A DNA stretch of 64,000 bases, taken from contig NZ_JAACYW010000019.1 in NCBI RefSeq assembly GCF_015356825.1, positions 1 to 64,000 on the forward strand. Reading direction: 5' to 3'. The translations under genes were made by a program, and so were the position numbers. Position 1 is the stretch's first letter. Every line of letters begins with the position of its first letter. The DNA comes from Catenulispora rubra. Its GTDB lineage: Bacteria > Actinomycetota > Actinomycetes > Streptomycetales > Catenulisporaceae. Below are positions 8,254 to 17,993 of this stretch, one piece after another. The notes under the pieces are model-generated. The model worked only from the letters and a program-made list of their open reading frames with translations, ran no database searches and was not told the origin of the DNA.

Positions 8254-9363
8254 TCATCGGAAATCGATCCACTCCCGGGCCGTCGTGAACTCGTCAAGGA
8301 GCACAGGGTCGGGAGTGACCCCCAGGCCAGGGCCCTGCGGCACGTCCAAACCCCCGTCGCGCAGAACGAACGGCTCGGTGATGTCGCGCTCGAAGTAGCG
8401 CTCTGAGGCGCTGATATCCCCGGGCAGGGTGAAGTTCGGCAGCGCCGCCAATGCGACATTGGCCGCGCGGCCGACACCGGTCTCCAGCATCCCGCCGCAC
8501 CACACCGGCACCCCGTTCGCGGCGCAGACGTCGTGCACGCGGCGCGCCTCCAGGTAGCCGCCGACACGCGCGGGCTTGATATTGACGATGCGGCAGGCGC
8601 CGAGGGCGATCGCGTCCGCGGCCGAGCGCGCCGAGACGATGGACTCGTCCAGGCAGATCGGGGTGTGCAGCAGCCGGGCCAGCGCGGCGTGCCCGCGGAT
8701 GTCGTCCTCCGGCAGCGGCTGTTCGATCAGCAGCAGGTCGAAGGAATCCAGGGCGGCCAGGCGCGGCGCGTCGCCGAGGGTGTAGGCGGTGTTGGCGTCG
8801 ACCTGCAACAACGGAGCGTCGCCGAACCGCTCCCGGACGGCCCGCACCGGCTCCACGTCCCAGCCCGGCTTGATCTTCAGCTTGATCCGCCGGTAGCCAT
8901 GGTCGAGGTAGCCGCCGACGGTCTCGACGAGCTCTGCGACGCTCGGCATGATCCCGACCGAGACGCCGACCGACACCGAGGACCGCACGGCACCGAGATG
9001 GTCGCCGAAGGAGGTGCCGGCAGCCCGCAGTTCGGCGTCCAGAACAGCGGTTTCCACCGCCGCCTTGGCGATCGGGTGGCCCTTGAACGGCGCCAGGATC
9101 TCCGCCACCAGCGCCGAGGTCACCCGCGGTGCGGCGGCGAGCCTCGGGAGGAAGAAACGGCGGATGACGTCCTCCGCGCCGTGGATGTACTCCGAGGAGT
9201 ACACCGGCTCACTCATCGCGGCGCATTCGCCCCAACCCTCGGCCTCCTCGGTGACGACGCGGACCAGCAGGATGTCGCGTTCCGTAACCACGCCGAAGGA
9301 CGTCTCGAACGGACTGCGCAGCGGCATGGTCAGGCGCCGCAGTTCGACTCCGGAAATCTTCAT
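8254..9363 (-). CDS. N-acyl / N-succinyl amino acid racemase (OSBS/NSAR, enolase superfamily)
   Basis: A 369-residue protein with the whole active site of the o-succinylbenzoate synthase/N-succinylamino acid racemase family: KLK at 161-163, metal ligands Asp189, Glu214 and Asp239, and Lys263 in NIKPARVGG. The positions coincide with the numbering known for the Amycolatopsis racemase (Lys163, Lys263). The family can make o-succinylbenzoate for menaquinone or interconvert N-acyl D- and L-amino acids. Here no men gene is near, while an acyltransferase and an M20 deacylase are adjacent, so racemisation in D- to L-amino acid conversion is the better reading. The ATG overlaps the preceding gene by four bases. 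It is the last gene of the operon. Confidence 0.88.
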   Translation of the reverse strand: MKISGVELRRLTMPLRSPFETSFGVVTERDILLVRVVTEEAEGWGECAAMSEPVYSSEYIHGAEDVIRRFFLPRLAAAPRVTSALVAEILAPFKGHPIAKAAVETAVLDAELRAAGTSFGDHLGAVRSSVSVGVSVGIMPSVAELVETVGGYLDHGYRRIKLKIKPGWDVEPVRAVRERFGDAPLLQVDANTAYTLGDAPRLAALDSFDLLLIEQPLPEDDIRGHAALARLLHTPICLDESIVSARSAADAIALGACRIVNIKPARVGGYLEARRVHDVCAANGVPVWCGGMLETGVGRAANVALAALPNFTLPGDISASERYFERDITEPFVLRDGGLDVPQGPGLGVTPDPVLLDEFTTAREWIDFR

Positions 9364-10289
9364 CGGCGTTCGTCCTCCTCGTGATGTTCCAGCAGGTACC
9401 AGCCAGATCGGGTGAAGCCGGTGATGCGGTATCCGCGTCCCATGGCTTCCGTCAGCGCGCCGCGTAGCGCGAACCGCCAGCTACGCGCCAGCTCGGGCGC
9501 CTCACGCCGCAGGTCCTGGATGGCCGCGGGCGTCGCACACAGCAGGGAACCACCGGAGTCCGACGGCGGGCCGGGCTCGGGCATCATGCCCGGCGCGATC
9601 CCGGAGAGCAGTACCTTGTTCGCGCTGAGCAGGGATTCTTCGTTCTCCGGCTCGATTCGAGTGCCGTTCGCCGCGGCGTCCGCGCGCGCCGAGTCGAGGG
9701 CCCAGCTCATCAGGAGCCGATCGCTGCCCTGTCCCGCGTTGACCCCGTCCGGCATGTCGCCGTAGAAGTCGACGAGATAAGCGGTCGCATCCGCACCGAG
9801 CTTGGCCATGTTGAAGTAGGCGTTGGCCCGCACCAGCGGGTCGAAGGTCCAGGTGATGCGGCGCAGGCCGCGGCTCAGGGCCCAGGCGCGCTGGTGCAGT
9901 TTGACCGCGAAGCCGGCGTGCCGGCCCTCGGCCTCGGGCAGCATCCCGGTGATGTGCGAGTGCAGATGGATGCCGCCGCGTGGTTCCACGTCCGAGGCGA
10001 GGAACGCGGTGGCGGCACCGATCAGCCGGTCGCCGTTCTTGTCGTCGAAGACACCGGCGATGTAGCAGCCTTCGTATGCCATCACCCGCATCAGGCCGGT
10101 GGGCATCAGGCTCTGACCCGGCTCCAGGGCCCAGATCCGGGTGAAGACCTCGGCGACCGCACCGAGGTCGTCCGGTTCTGTCAGTTCCCTGATGGTGACC
10201 GCCGCGGCGCGGGCCGCCGCCTCGGCTTGGGCGTGCGCCTCGGCGATCAGGGCGCGGGCCGGGGGCGTCGGGATCGGCGCTGTGCTCAC
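9360..10289 (-). CDS. GNAT acyltransferase, probable D-amino acid N-succinyl/N-acyltransferase
   Basis: A 309-residue protein with an N-terminal GNAT fold (about 30-180). TIRELTEPDDLGAVAEVFTRIW is the first strand-helix, and PEAEGRHAGFAVKLHQRAW is the acyl-CoA phosphate-binding loop and helix. The C-terminal ~120 residues are an extension seen in the acyltransferases that accompany NSAR genes; the family link is from memory. In Geobacillus such a transferase succinylates D-amino acids, feeding NSAR and a deacylase; this neighbour set is the same. It overlaps the genes on both sides by four bases, so production is translationally coupled. The acyl donor (succinyl- versus acetyl-CoA) cannot be told from the sequence. 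Confidence 0.8.
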   Translation of the reverse strand: MSTAPIPTPPARALIAEAHAQAEAAARAAAVTIRELTEPDDLGAVAEVFTRIWALEPGQSLMPTGLMRVMAYEGCYIAGVFDDKNGDRLIGAATAFLASDVEPRGGIHLHSHITGMLPEAEGRHAGFAVKLHQRAWALSRGLRRITWTFDPLVRANAYFNMAKLGADATAYLVDFYGDMPDGVNAGQGSDRLLMSWALDSARADAAANGTRIEPENEESLLSANKVLLSGIAPGMMPEPGPPSDSGGSLLCATPAAIQDLRREAPELARSWRFALRGALTEAMGRGYRITGFTRSGWYLLEHHEEDERR

Positions 10290-11437
10290 GGACGCGCCCC
10301 CAGCAGGTCCGCCACGAGTTCGGCGAGCAGCGCCGCACGCTCGGGCATGGAGCCGGCCAGGACGTGTTCGCCCTCGGCGTGCGCGCCGCCGCCGACCGCG
10401 CCGAGCCCGTCGAGCGTGGGGGTGCCGACGGCCGCGGTCCGGTTGCCGTCCGAGCCGCCGCCCACGGCGACCCCGCTCAGCGGCGGGAGCCCGAGGCGTG
10501 CGGCCGCCTGCTGGGCGCGGGCGAACAGGTCGCTCGACGCCGAAGGCGGCAGCGGCGGACTCTCAGAGCCCTGTTCCACCCGCAGCGAGGTTCCTTCCAG
10601 ACGCGGTCGCAGCGCGGCCAGCCCGGCGAGGACACGCTGTTGCTCCTCGACGCTGAAGGCGCGCACGTCCACGGCGACTTCCGCGGAGCCAGGGACCGTG
10701 TTCGTCGAGTCTCCGGCCTTGGTCACGGACGGCGTGACCGTCGTTCCCCGTTCCGGGTCCGCGAGCTGAACGATCGCCAGGATCTGATGCGCGAGTTCGA
10801 CGGCCGCGTTCGCTCCGCGCTCGGGTTCGAGCCCGGCGTGCGCGGCGCGGCCCACAACGTGCAGGCGGTGGCAGCCGGCGCCTTTGCGCGCGGTCTTCAG
10901 CGCGCCGCCGTCCGCGCTGGCTTCCAGGACGAGCACAGCATGGTTGCGGCGCGCTTCCTCCTGAATGAGGGTAATGGATGCTGGCGAGCCGACTTCCTCG
11001 TCGGTGGTGATCAGGACGCTGACACCGTCCAACGCGTCGGGGTTGTCTGTTTGCAAGGCCGCGAGCGCGTACAGGAGCTGCACCAGTCCTGCCTTCATGT
11101 CGAAGCAGCCGGGGCCGGTGATCCGGCCGTCGGTGATGGTGAAGGGCAGTCGCTCCAGGGTGCCGAGCGGCCAGACGGTGTCGAGGTGGCCGAGCAGCAG
11201 GACACGGTCGCCCCGTCCGAAGCGCCAACGGAGCTGGGCCGCTCCCCCGCGCTCCAAGCGTTGTGGGTCCGATCGCAGGAGCCTGGTACCCAGCTCGGCA
11301 AACACGTCGGCACAGCGGCTGGTCGCGGTCCGGTCACTGGTCGGGGATTCGCAGCGGACCAGGGTTTCGAGGTCGGCGAGCATGGACGGCAAGGACTGCC
11401 TCAGCCGCTCAAGCAGCGGTGTGGTGTCGACGGTCAC
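10286..11437 (-). CDS. M20 family metallopeptidase / N-acyl-L-amino acid deacylase
   Basis: A 383-residue M20 enzyme. Zinc-site motifs appear in order: LLLGHLDTVW (His and Asp), GPGCFDMKAG (bridging Asp), TTDEEVGS (catalytic Glu and ligand Glu), LEASADG, and a C-terminal AHAEGEH His. The dimerisation insert sits between. The family includes carboxypeptidase G2-like, ArgE/DapE-like and N-acyl amino acid hydrolases. Given the coupled acyltransferase and racemase, hydrolysis of the N-acyl-L-amino acid is the likely role. The GTG start at 11437 overlaps the dipeptidase stop (GTGA); the longer frame to 12418 is not needed. Confidence 0.85.
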   Translation of the reverse strand: MTVDTTPLLERLRQSLPSMLADLETLVRCESPTSDRTATSRCADVFAELGTRLLRSDPQRLERGGAAQLRWRFGRGDRVLLLGHLDTVWPLGTLERLPFTITDGRITGPGCFDMKAGLVQLLYALAALQTDNPDALDGVSVLITTDEEVGSPASITLIQEEARRNHAVLVLEASADGGALKTARKGAGCHRLHVVGRAAHAGLEPERGANAAVELAHQILAIVQLADPERGTTVTPSVTKAGDSTNTVPGSAEVAVDVRAFSVEEQQRVLAGLAALRPRLEGTSLRVEQGSESPPLPPSASSDLFARAQQAAARLGLPPLSGVAVGGGSDGNRTAAVGTPTLDGLGAVGGGAHAEGEHVLAGSMPERAALLAELVADLLGARP

Positions 11438-12546
11438 GCGGCGGCCCCAGGGTTCCCACGATGCCCACGGTGGACGGCGGGCACGCCCAGCTCGGCTCGG
11501 AACAGCCGCAGCACGTTGCCACCCAGCGTCGCGGCCACGACGTCCTCGTCCAAGCCGCGCGCCAGCAGTTCGGCGGTGAGCAGCGGCAGACCGGCGGGTC
11601 CGGCCAGACCCGGCAGCGCGGCGAACGGATCGCAGCCGGCCACCGGCCCGATCTCTACCCCGCCGGGCAGCACGTCGTGCAGCATTTCGAAGACGAAGTC
11701 CGGTCCGATACCGACGTGGCCCGGGCCGGCGACCTTCCCGATGTGCTCGATGTGGTCGACGAGCCGGGAGATCGACGGCTCGTGCGGGTCCACGAACCCC
11801 GGGAAGAAGTTCACGCACACCACGCCGCCGCCGGCCGCGATGGCCGCCAGGCGCTCGTCGGTGAGGTTGCGGTGGTGGTCGCACAGCGCCCGGGCGGAGG
11901 AGTGCGTGGCCAGCACCGGCCGGGTCGCGAGTTCGAGCACGTGGTCGACGCCGGCCGCGCCGAGGTGGGAGACGTCGAACATCATGCCCAGGCGCTCCAT
12001 CTCGGCCAGCGCCTGGACCCCGGCGGCGGTCAGCCGGCTGCCCGCGGCGTCCTCCGCCGAGCCGTCGGCGAGCATCGTGCGGCCGAGGTGGGCCAGCGAC
12101 GCGATGCGCACGCCGAGCCGGTACAGCGTGGCGAACAGCTCGATGTCGGCGTCGATGCCCGGGGCACTCTCCAGCGCGAGGACCAGCGCGATCCGTCCGG
12201 CGGCCAGCGCGCGGTCGATGTCGGCGCCGTCCAGGCACAGGCTGACCTCGTCGGCGTTGCCCTCGGCGATCCGGTGCGCGGCCTCGATCATGCGCAGCGT
12301 CTCGCGCAGCGCGCCTTCGGGCCGGTAGGCGTCGTCGATGAAGACCGGCAGCACCTGGATGTCCACGCCGCCGGCGCGCAGCTGCGGCAGCCACTGCGCG
12401 CGGAAGTAGTGGGGCCACTGCGCGACCGGCCGCAGGACGACCGAGCAGAGCAGGTCGTTGTGGGTGTCGGCGACCACCGCGCGGTGGTGCAGCTCCAGCG
12501 TCGCCGGATCGAGGCGATCGGGTGTGTCGGGCGCGGGCGTGGTCAT
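11434..12546 (-). CDS. Membrane dipeptidase (peptidase family M19)
   Basis: A 370-residue protein of the renal dipeptidase family. Metal-binding motifs are visible: VVADTHNDLL near the N-terminus, LVLALESAPG (bridging Glu), DVSHLGAAG, and ATHSSARALCDHHRN. Family members hydrolyse dipeptides and are noted for accepting a D-residue at the C-terminal position. No signal peptide is apparent, so it probably acts inside the cell on imported peptides. The start at 12546 (MTTPAPDTPD) is preferred to 12642, with a weak GAGG upstream. It lies between the DppB permease and the M20 gene and would release free D-amino acids for the three downstream enzymes. Confidence 0.87.
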   Translation of the reverse strand: MTTPAPDTPDRLDPATLELHHRAVVADTHNDLLCSVVLRPVAQWPHYFRAQWLPQLRAGGVDIQVLPVFIDDAYRPEGALRETLRMIEAAHRIAEGNADEVSLCLDGADIDRALAAGRIALVLALESAPGIDADIELFATLYRLGVRIASLAHLGRTMLADGSAEDAAGSRLTAAGVQALAEMERLGMMFDVSHLGAAGVDHVLELATRPVLATHSSARALCDHHRNLTDERLAAIAAGGGVVCVNFFPGFVDPHEPSISRLVDHIEHIGKVAGPGHVGIGPDFVFEMLHDVLPGGVEIGPVAGCDPFAALPGLAGPAGLPLLTAELLARGLDEDVVAATLGGNVLRLFRAELGVPAVHRGHRGNPGAAA

Positions 12547-12772
12547 TGTGAGGCCTCGCAATGTTTGAGGAGCGTGCGGGACCTGCGGCAGAAGGATCCG
12601 GCCCCCGGGTTCGTTGCCATGCCGTTCAGCTTGCCCGCGCACGCCCGGAGTCGTCTTGGTGAGGACGGATCAATTCCGAGCGGGGCTCTCGTCGAATCGG
12701 ATGATGATGAAGTAGTGCGGGTGCCGATACCCAGCGTCCGACCCCGCCCGCGCCCGACCGTCACAGCCGCCG

Positions 12773-13783
12773 TCACAGCCGCACCCGCGGGTCCGCCGCC
12801 GCGTACAGGACGTCGACCAGCAGGTTGGCCAGCACGATGAACGCGGCGGCGAACAAGGTGACGCCCATCATCATCGGGAAGTCGCCGTTCTGGATCGAGG
12901 TGATGGCCAGGAAGCCGATCCCCTTCATGGAGAAGGTGATCTCGACCAGCACCGCGCCGCCGAGCACGGTGGCGAAGTCCATGCCGAAGATGGTGATGAT
13001 CGGGGTGATCGCGGCGCGCAGCGCGTGCTTGAAGATCACCCGGCGCTCGGACAGGCCCTTCGCCCGCGCGGTGCGCACGAAGTCCTCGCTCAGCACGTCG
13101 AGCATCCCGGCCCGGGTCAGCCGGGTGTAGAGGGCGGCCAGGCCGAAGGCCAGACAGGTCCAGGGCAGGATCATGTCCAGGAACCACTGGCCCGGGTCGG
13201 ACAGGATGCCGACGTAGCTGCCCGGGGCCGGCAGGATCGACCACCGGTAGGCCAGCGGCAGGGACAGCAGCGGCGCCAGGAAGTAGACCGGCAGCGAGAT
13301 GCCGAGCAGGGCGGTGGCCATCAAAACCCGGTCGAGCAGCGAGCCCTTGCGCACGGCCGAGGCCAGACCCGAGGCGACGCCGAAGAACAGCCACAGAACG
13401 CCGGCACCCGCCGCGATGGAGAAGGTGACCGGCAGGTCGCTCAGGATCGTGGGCCAGACCTGCTGGTAGTTCCTGAACGAGTAGCCGAAGCACGGGGCGT
13501 GGCAGGCGATGTCCTGGGTGCCGTCGCTGAACGTGGTGCCGGTGACGATCGTGCGCAGGTAGTCGAAGTACTGAACCGGGAACGACCGGTCGAAGCCGAA
13601 GCGGTGGATCACCCCCTGCACCGCTGCGGGCGAGGGCTGTTTGCCCACGTACTGGACCGCCATGGTGGCCGGTGTCTGCCCTCCCCACTGCGGCATCTCG
13701 TAGAAGATGACCATCGTCACGAACGCGACGACGAACAGCAGCCCGGCCACGGCGAACAGGCGCCGAATGATGAAAGTCAGCAT
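12773..13783 (-). CDS. Oligopeptide/dipeptide ABC transporter permease, DppB type
   Basis: A 336-residue membrane protein with the N-terminal signature MLTFIIRRLFAVAGLLFVV and about six transmembrane helices. The EAA-type cytoplasmic loop reads DFVRTARAKGLSERRVIFKHALR, and the end reads AAADPRVRL, all typical of DppB/OppB permeases. It lies 13 bases after the substrate-binding gene. It would pair with the DppC protein encoded at 15601. The periplasmic insertion with CHAPC suggests a disulfide. Confidence 0.9.
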   Translation of the reverse strand: MLTFIIRRLFAVAGLLFVVAFVTMVIFYEMPQWGGQTPATMAVQYVGKQPSPAAVQGVIHRFGFDRSFPVQYFDYLRTIVTGTTFSDGTQDIACHAPCFGYSFRNYQQVWPTILSDLPVTFSIAAGAGVLWLFFGVASGLASAVRKGSLLDRVLMATALLGISLPVYFLAPLLSLPLAYRWSILPAPGSYVGILSDPGQWFLDMILPWTCLAFGLAALYTRLTRAGMLDVLSEDFVRTARAKGLSERRVIFKHALRAAITPIITIFGMDFATVLGGAVLVEITFSMKGIGFLAITSIQNGDFPMMMGVTLFAAAFIVLANLLVDVLYAAADPRVRL

Positions 13784-13796
13784 GGTGTCAGGGCCC

Positions 13797-15557
13797 TCAC
13801 TGGACGCCGAGAGCCTGGTAGTCGTACATGCCGTAGGCCTGCTCGATGTAGGCGTTCGTGAGGTTCGGCGGGCGCAGCATCAGGGCCCGGGAGTCGATCA
13901 TCGGCACCAGTGCCGCGTCCTTCAGCGCCTGCTGGTCGATCTGGGCGTACAGCGCGTTGCGGGCGTCCGGGTCGGTGGTCTTGAGCGCGGTGGCCATCAG
14001 TGAGTTGACAGCCGGATCGTCGAGTTCGGAGTAGTTGCTCTCCCCGGTCGACTTGATGCCGTCCGGGGTGACGATCTGGTCCAGGAATCCGTACCCTGAC
14101 GGGAAGTCGGCGGCCCACGCGGTGATGAACAGCGCCTCGTTGTTCTGCTTGACGTACGCCTGGCTGCCGGCCTTGATCGAGAGCTGGCTGTACTTGAAGC
14201 CGTCCTCGGTCACCGTGATGCCGATGGCGGCCAGGTTCTGCTGGACCACGTCGGCGACCGGCTTGTCCTTCGGCTGGTCGATGTAGTAGCCGACCTGGGT
14301 GTTGATGTCGGTGACGTGCTCGGCGGCCTTGCAGGTCGCGATCTCGGCCCTGGCCTTGGCCAGGTCGCCGGAGTGGCCCGGAGTCGGGTACAGATCCTGC
14401 GGGACGTAGCCGGGGACGGTCGGGGGCAGCACCGTGGTGGCGATGTCGCCGCCGCCGATGCCGCCGCCGAACGCGGTCTGCACCGCGGTCTTGTCGATCG
14501 CCCACTCCACCGCCTTGCGGCAGTCGATGTTGTCGAAGGGCTTGATCGTCGTGTCGATCGTCAGGTAGGTCAGCAGCCCGGTGATCGGGTCGTCGGCCTC
14601 GGCCTTGAGCTTGGGGTTGCCCAGCACCTGCGACTGCGTCGCGGTCTGGACGCCGACGCCGCCCTGGTCCACGTCGGTGCTGCCGTGCAGCAGGTCCTGA
14701 TCGACCGTCTGCGCGCTGACGTCGACCTTGTCGACGATCCTGGCGGCGTGCGCGACATGCAGGTGCAGCGGGTCCGAGGCGGCGTTGAAGTTCGGGGACG
14801 CCGACAGGTCGAGTTCCTTGCCCACGCTGTACGAGTCGAACGTGTACGCACCGGAGGAGATTACGTGCTCGTAGTAGGTGGCACCGGTGTCCTTGACTCG
14901 CGGGACCGGCACAGTCGACGGCAGCGTCAGCACGTCGTCGAAGTCCGCGAACGGCTTGACCAGATGGAAGACGATGGTGCCGTTGTCCGGCGTGTCGATG
15001 CCCGAGGGATGGTCGGCCGGGTTCTTGTCCTTATAAGGACCCTGGTAGTTCGTGGTGTCCGTGAGCAGCTGCTTGAAGTACGTCGGGCCGTTCGGCAGGA
15101 CGTCCTGGCCCCAGTTCGAACGCTCGATGCCGTAGGCGACGTCCTGCGCGGTGATCGGGGTGCCGTCCGTGTAGGTGGCGCCCTTGACCAGGTGGAAGGT
15201 CCAGGTCAGGCCGTCCGCGCTCATGGTGCCGAGGTCGGTGGCCAGGTCCGGGACCAGCTTCACCGGACCCGGACCCTCGGCGAAGGTGATCAGCGAGCGG
15301 GTGTAGAGCCGCATCACGTCCCAGTCGGCCCCGAAGTAGCTGTTGCCCGGGTCGGTGGACTGCAGATCCGAGGACTGCTCCATCCGGAGCGTGCCGTGGA
15401 CGGCGGCCGAGGACTTGCTCACGATCGCGGTCACGCCGACGTTGTACGCCGCCGAGCCGTGGGCTCCGGTACCGCTGGTGGACCCGCCGCCGCAGGCTGC
15501 GGCGCCGAGCGCCAGCGCTGTGGCCGCCGCGCAGGCGGCGATTCGTGGTGTGGGCAT
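13797..15557 (-). CDS. Oligopeptide ABC transporter substrate-binding lipoprotein
   Basis: A 586-residue family 5 extracellular solute-binding protein. The signal peptide ends in a lipobox (GAAACGGG). Characteristic stretches are GLTWTFHLVKGATYTDGTPITAQDVAYGIER near residue 130 and the later FDNIDCRKAVEWAIDK. It would capture short peptides outside the cell for DppBC import. It lies between the two permease genes on the same strand. Length is slightly above the usual 530-550. Confidence 0.9.
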   Translation of the reverse strand: MPTPRIAACAAATALALGAAACGGGSTSGTGAHGSAAYNVGVTAIVSKSSAAVHGTLRMEQSSDLQSTDPGNSYFGADWDVMRLYTRSLITFAEGPGPVKLVPDLATDLGTMSADGLTWTFHLVKGATYTDGTPITAQDVAYGIERSNWGQDVLPNGPTYFKQLLTDTTNYQGPYKDKNPADHPSGIDTPDNGTIVFHLVKPFADFDDVLTLPSTVPVPRVKDTGATYYEHVISSGAYTFDSYSVGKELDLSASPNFNAASDPLHLHVAHAARIVDKVDVSAQTVDQDLLHGSTDVDQGGVGVQTATQSQVLGNPKLKAEADDPITGLLTYLTIDTTIKPFDNIDCRKAVEWAIDKTAVQTAFGGGIGGGDIATTVLPPTVPGYVPQDLYPTPGHSGDLAKARAEIATCKAAEHVTDINTQVGYYIDQPKDKPVADVVQQNLAAIGITVTEDGFKYSQLSIKAGSQAYVKQNNEALFITAWAADFPSGYGFLDQIVTPDGIKSTGESNYSELDDPAVNSLMATALKTTDPDARNALYAQIDQQALKDAALVPMIDSRALMLRPPNLTNAYIEQAYGMYDYQALGVQ

Positions 15558-15600
15558 GGCGTCTGTGGACCTCTTGTCTTCTGGTTCGGGGCTCGCCCGG

Positions 15601-16593
15601 TCAGCGGCCGGCCTTGGGATCGAAGGCGTCGCGCAGTCCGTCGCCGAGCAGGTTGAAGGCGAGCACGGTGAGGAAGACGGCCGAGCCGGGCACGATCAGG
15701 AACTCCGGGTCGACCTGGTACAAGGCGATCGCCTCGTTGACCATCTCGCCCCAGGACGGCATCGGCGAGCGGATGCCGACCCCGAGGTAGGACAGCGACG
15801 CCTCGAAGAGGATGTTCGACGGGATGAGCAGCGTCGCGTAGACCAGGATCGGCCCCGTCAGGTTGGGCAGGATCTCCCTGAGGATGATCCGCGCGGGGGT
15901 GGCGCCCAGAGCGCGCGCCGCGTCCACGAACTCGCGTTCGCGCAGCGCCAGCGTCTGCCCGCGCACGATGCGGCCGATGTACGGCCAGGAGAAGAAGCCG
16001 ATGATGACGATCAGCACCACGATCCGCAGCACGTTGCCGGTCAGCCCGAAGGACGAGTAGCCGAGCACCCCGGACAGCGAGATCGCGAACAGGAACAGCG
16101 GGAACGCGAGCATCACGTCCATCGTCCGGCTGATCACCGAGTCGACCAGGCCGCCGAAGAAGCCGGCGACCATCCCGAGGCCGACCCCGATCACGATGGC
16201 GATCAGGGTGGCCAGCCCGGCGATGCCGAGCGAGGTCCGGGCGCCGTAGACGACCCGCGCGAACAGGTCGCGGCCGGTCGGCACGTCCACGCCGAGGATG
16301 TGCTGCGAGCTCATCCCGCCGAAGCCGCCGCTGGGGATCTGCAGGTTCGGGTCGATCAGATCGGTGTGTGTGGTGTACGGATCGTTGCCGGTGAGCGAGC
16401 ACAGTTGTGGCGCGAAGATCGCCACCAGGATGAGCAGGACGACGGTCACGCCGCCGGCCGTCGCGACCTTGTCCTTCTTCAGCCGGCCCAGGGCGATCCG
16501 GGCCGGGGAGCGGCCCTCGATGGCCTTGCCGGGCGGCGCCGGGGCTTCCGGCTCGGCCGCCGACGCCGGGCCCGGTTCCAGAATCGTCGTCAT
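15601..16593 (-). CDS. Oligopeptide/dipeptide ABC transporter permease, DppC type
   Basis: A 330-residue permease. The cytoplasmic N-terminus is followed by [25 protein letters not shown], the DppC-specific region [28 protein letters not shown], and the coupling loop [24 protein letters not shown]. It ends in [15 protein letters not shown], the classical DppC/OppC terminus. It is partner to the DppB protein. No ATPase gene (DppD/DppF) occurs in this block or elsewhere in the window, so the ATPases must be encoded elsewhere or be shared. Confidence 0.9.
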   Translation of the reverse strand: MTTILEPGPASAAEPEAPAPPGKAIEGRSPARIALGRLKKDKVATAGGVTVVLLILVAIFAPQLCSLTGNDPYTTHTDLIDPNLQIPSGGFGGMSSQHILGVDVPTGRDLFARVVYGARTSLGIAGLATLIAIVIGVGLGMVAGFFGGLVDSVISRTMDVMLAFPLFLFAISLSGVLGYSSFGLTGNVLRIVVLIVIIGFFSWPYIGRIVRGQTLALREREFVDAARALGATPARIILREILPNLTGPILVYATLLIPSNILFEASLSYLGVGIRSPMPSWGEMVNEAIALYQVDPEFLIVPGSAVFLTVLAFNLLGDGLRDAFDPKAGR

Positions 16594-16642
16594 CGTGTCG
16601 CTTCCTCAGAGCTGTCCGGTCCGGCGGCGCGAAGCAATGCCC

Positions 16643-17842
16643 TCATCCCAGGAGTTGCGCCCCGTGGACGAGGTCTGTCGTGACCGAGTCCCGGAAGTCG
16701 CTGACCGCGGACCCGTCGCCCTCGTCGGTGTTGATCAGCACGGCGACGGCGTGGTTCTGGTCCTTCGTGAGGACCACCATGGTGGCGAACCCGATGTCGG
16801 AGCCGGAGTGGCCGACATACGGCAGCCCGGAAACGACTTCTTGGACCCAGCCGAGCCCCTGGTAGGGCACGATCTTCGGGCTGACCTGGGGACGCAGCAT
16901 GTCGGCGACGGCGGCCGCGGACAGGATCGGGGGCGTGCCGATCGCCCCGCCGATCATCGCGCGCAGGCTTGTCGCCAGATCGGTCACCGAGCAGCGGAGT
17001 GCACCGGAGGGGACGTCGGGATAGCTCATCTGCGGCAGTGCGGCCAAGGCGCCGTTCTTGAACTCGTACGGCACGGCCAGGACGCCCGGCGCGAACTGCC
17101 GCAGGTACCAGTGCGCGCCGGTGATGCCGAGCGGGTCGAACAGGTTCGCCTGCGCGTAGGCGGTGAAGTCCTGTCCGCTGACGCACTGGACGACATAGCC
17201 GGCCAGGGCCATGCCCACGTCGGAGTAGCTGAAATACGTGGCTGGCTTGTGCTTGGGGAGATACGACTTCTTCGGTGCGTAGTGCTTGCCACCCGGCACG
17301 AGGTAGCCACGGAGGAAGTCCGACAGGCTCTCCGTCGGGTCCCCGACGACGTCGAAGCCCACGTAGTTGTCGTCGGAGATGCTGGAGGTGTGGGTGACCA
17401 ACTGGTGCGGGGTGATCGGCACGTTCGGGTAGGCGGGGTTGCGCACCGGGAAGTCGATGAAGCTGCTGACGTCGTCGTGGCGGTCCAGGCCACAGTGCTC
17501 GAAGAGCTGGACCAGGGCCGAGGCGGTGAACAGCTTGCTGACCGACGCCAGGTGCACGGGTGTGTCCGGGGTCATCAGCCGGTTCGCGGCGATGTCGGCG
17601 TAGCCGAAGGCCGCCGCGTAGGGGGTCGGGGCGTTCTTGGACACGATCGCGACTTCGACCCCTGCGACGTGGGCGGCCGCCAACCGCGCCGGCATGCTCG
17701 CCTCGAACTCGCGAAGCCACTGATCGAAGGTCTGCTTCTGACTCGTCGTGGCGAAGGCCGCGGAGCCCTGCGCGACAGAGCCCTGGACGACAAAGAGACC
17801 GGCCAGTCCCGCTTTGAGTACCGAACGTCGGGTCGAGATCAT
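16643..17842 (-). CDS. Exported serine hydrolase of the beta-lactamase class C / D,D-peptidase type
   Basis: A 399-residue protein. A twin-arginine-like signal (MISTRRSVLKAGLAGLFVV) precedes a penicillin-binding-type fold with the SxxK motif S100-V-S-K103, YSYSDVG as the second motif and HSG in YVGHSGSDIGF as the third. The family spans D-alanyl-D-alanine carboxypeptidases, D-aminopeptidases, esterases and beta-lactamases. Placed upstream of a peptide importer, a dipeptidase and D-amino-acid-processing genes, an extracellular role in trimming D-residue peptides such as peptidoglycan fragments is plausible but inferred. Confidence 0.82.
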   Translation of the reverse strand: MISTRRSVLKAGLAGLFVVQGSVAQGSAAFATTSQKQTFDQWLREFEASMPARLAAAHVAGVEVAIVSKNAPTPYAAAFGYADIAANRLMTPDTPVHLASVSKLFTASALVQLFEHCGLDRHDDVSSFIDFPVRNPAYPNVPITPHQLVTHTSSISDDNYVGFDVVGDPTESLSDFLRGYLVPGGKHYAPKKSYLPKHKPATYFSYSDVGMALAGYVVQCVSGQDFTAYAQANLFDPLGITGAHWYLRQFAPGVLAVPYEFKNGALAALPQMSYPDVPSGALRCSVTDLATSLRAMIGGAIGTPPILSAAAVADMLRPQVSPKIVPYQGLGWVQEVVSGLPYVGHSGSDIGFATMVVLTKDQNHAVAVLINTDEGDGSAVSDFRDSVTTDLVHGAQLLG

Positions 17843-17993
17843 GATGCGTCATCCGTCTCTGGCGGTCGCTTCCGCCGATTGATTCCGTTCATGGATCGGT
17901 GTGCCGAGGCTATGTCTGCCGGTCGGGCCGAAGCTTCGTCCGGGCGGACGAGGCCGCGGGACGGAATCTGTAGAGGAGGACGAAGATCGTCGG

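Noticed and set aside
8234-8255. Terminator between the DUF4193 and racemase genes
   Set aside because: The hairpin has only about seven pairs with a bulge and covers stop codons, so it was too weak to list as a feature.
8254-9363. menC for menaquinone synthesis
   Set aside because: The active site cannot distinguish o-succinylbenzoate synthase from N-acylamino acid racemase, but no other men gene is near while an acyltransferase and deacylase are translationally coupled.
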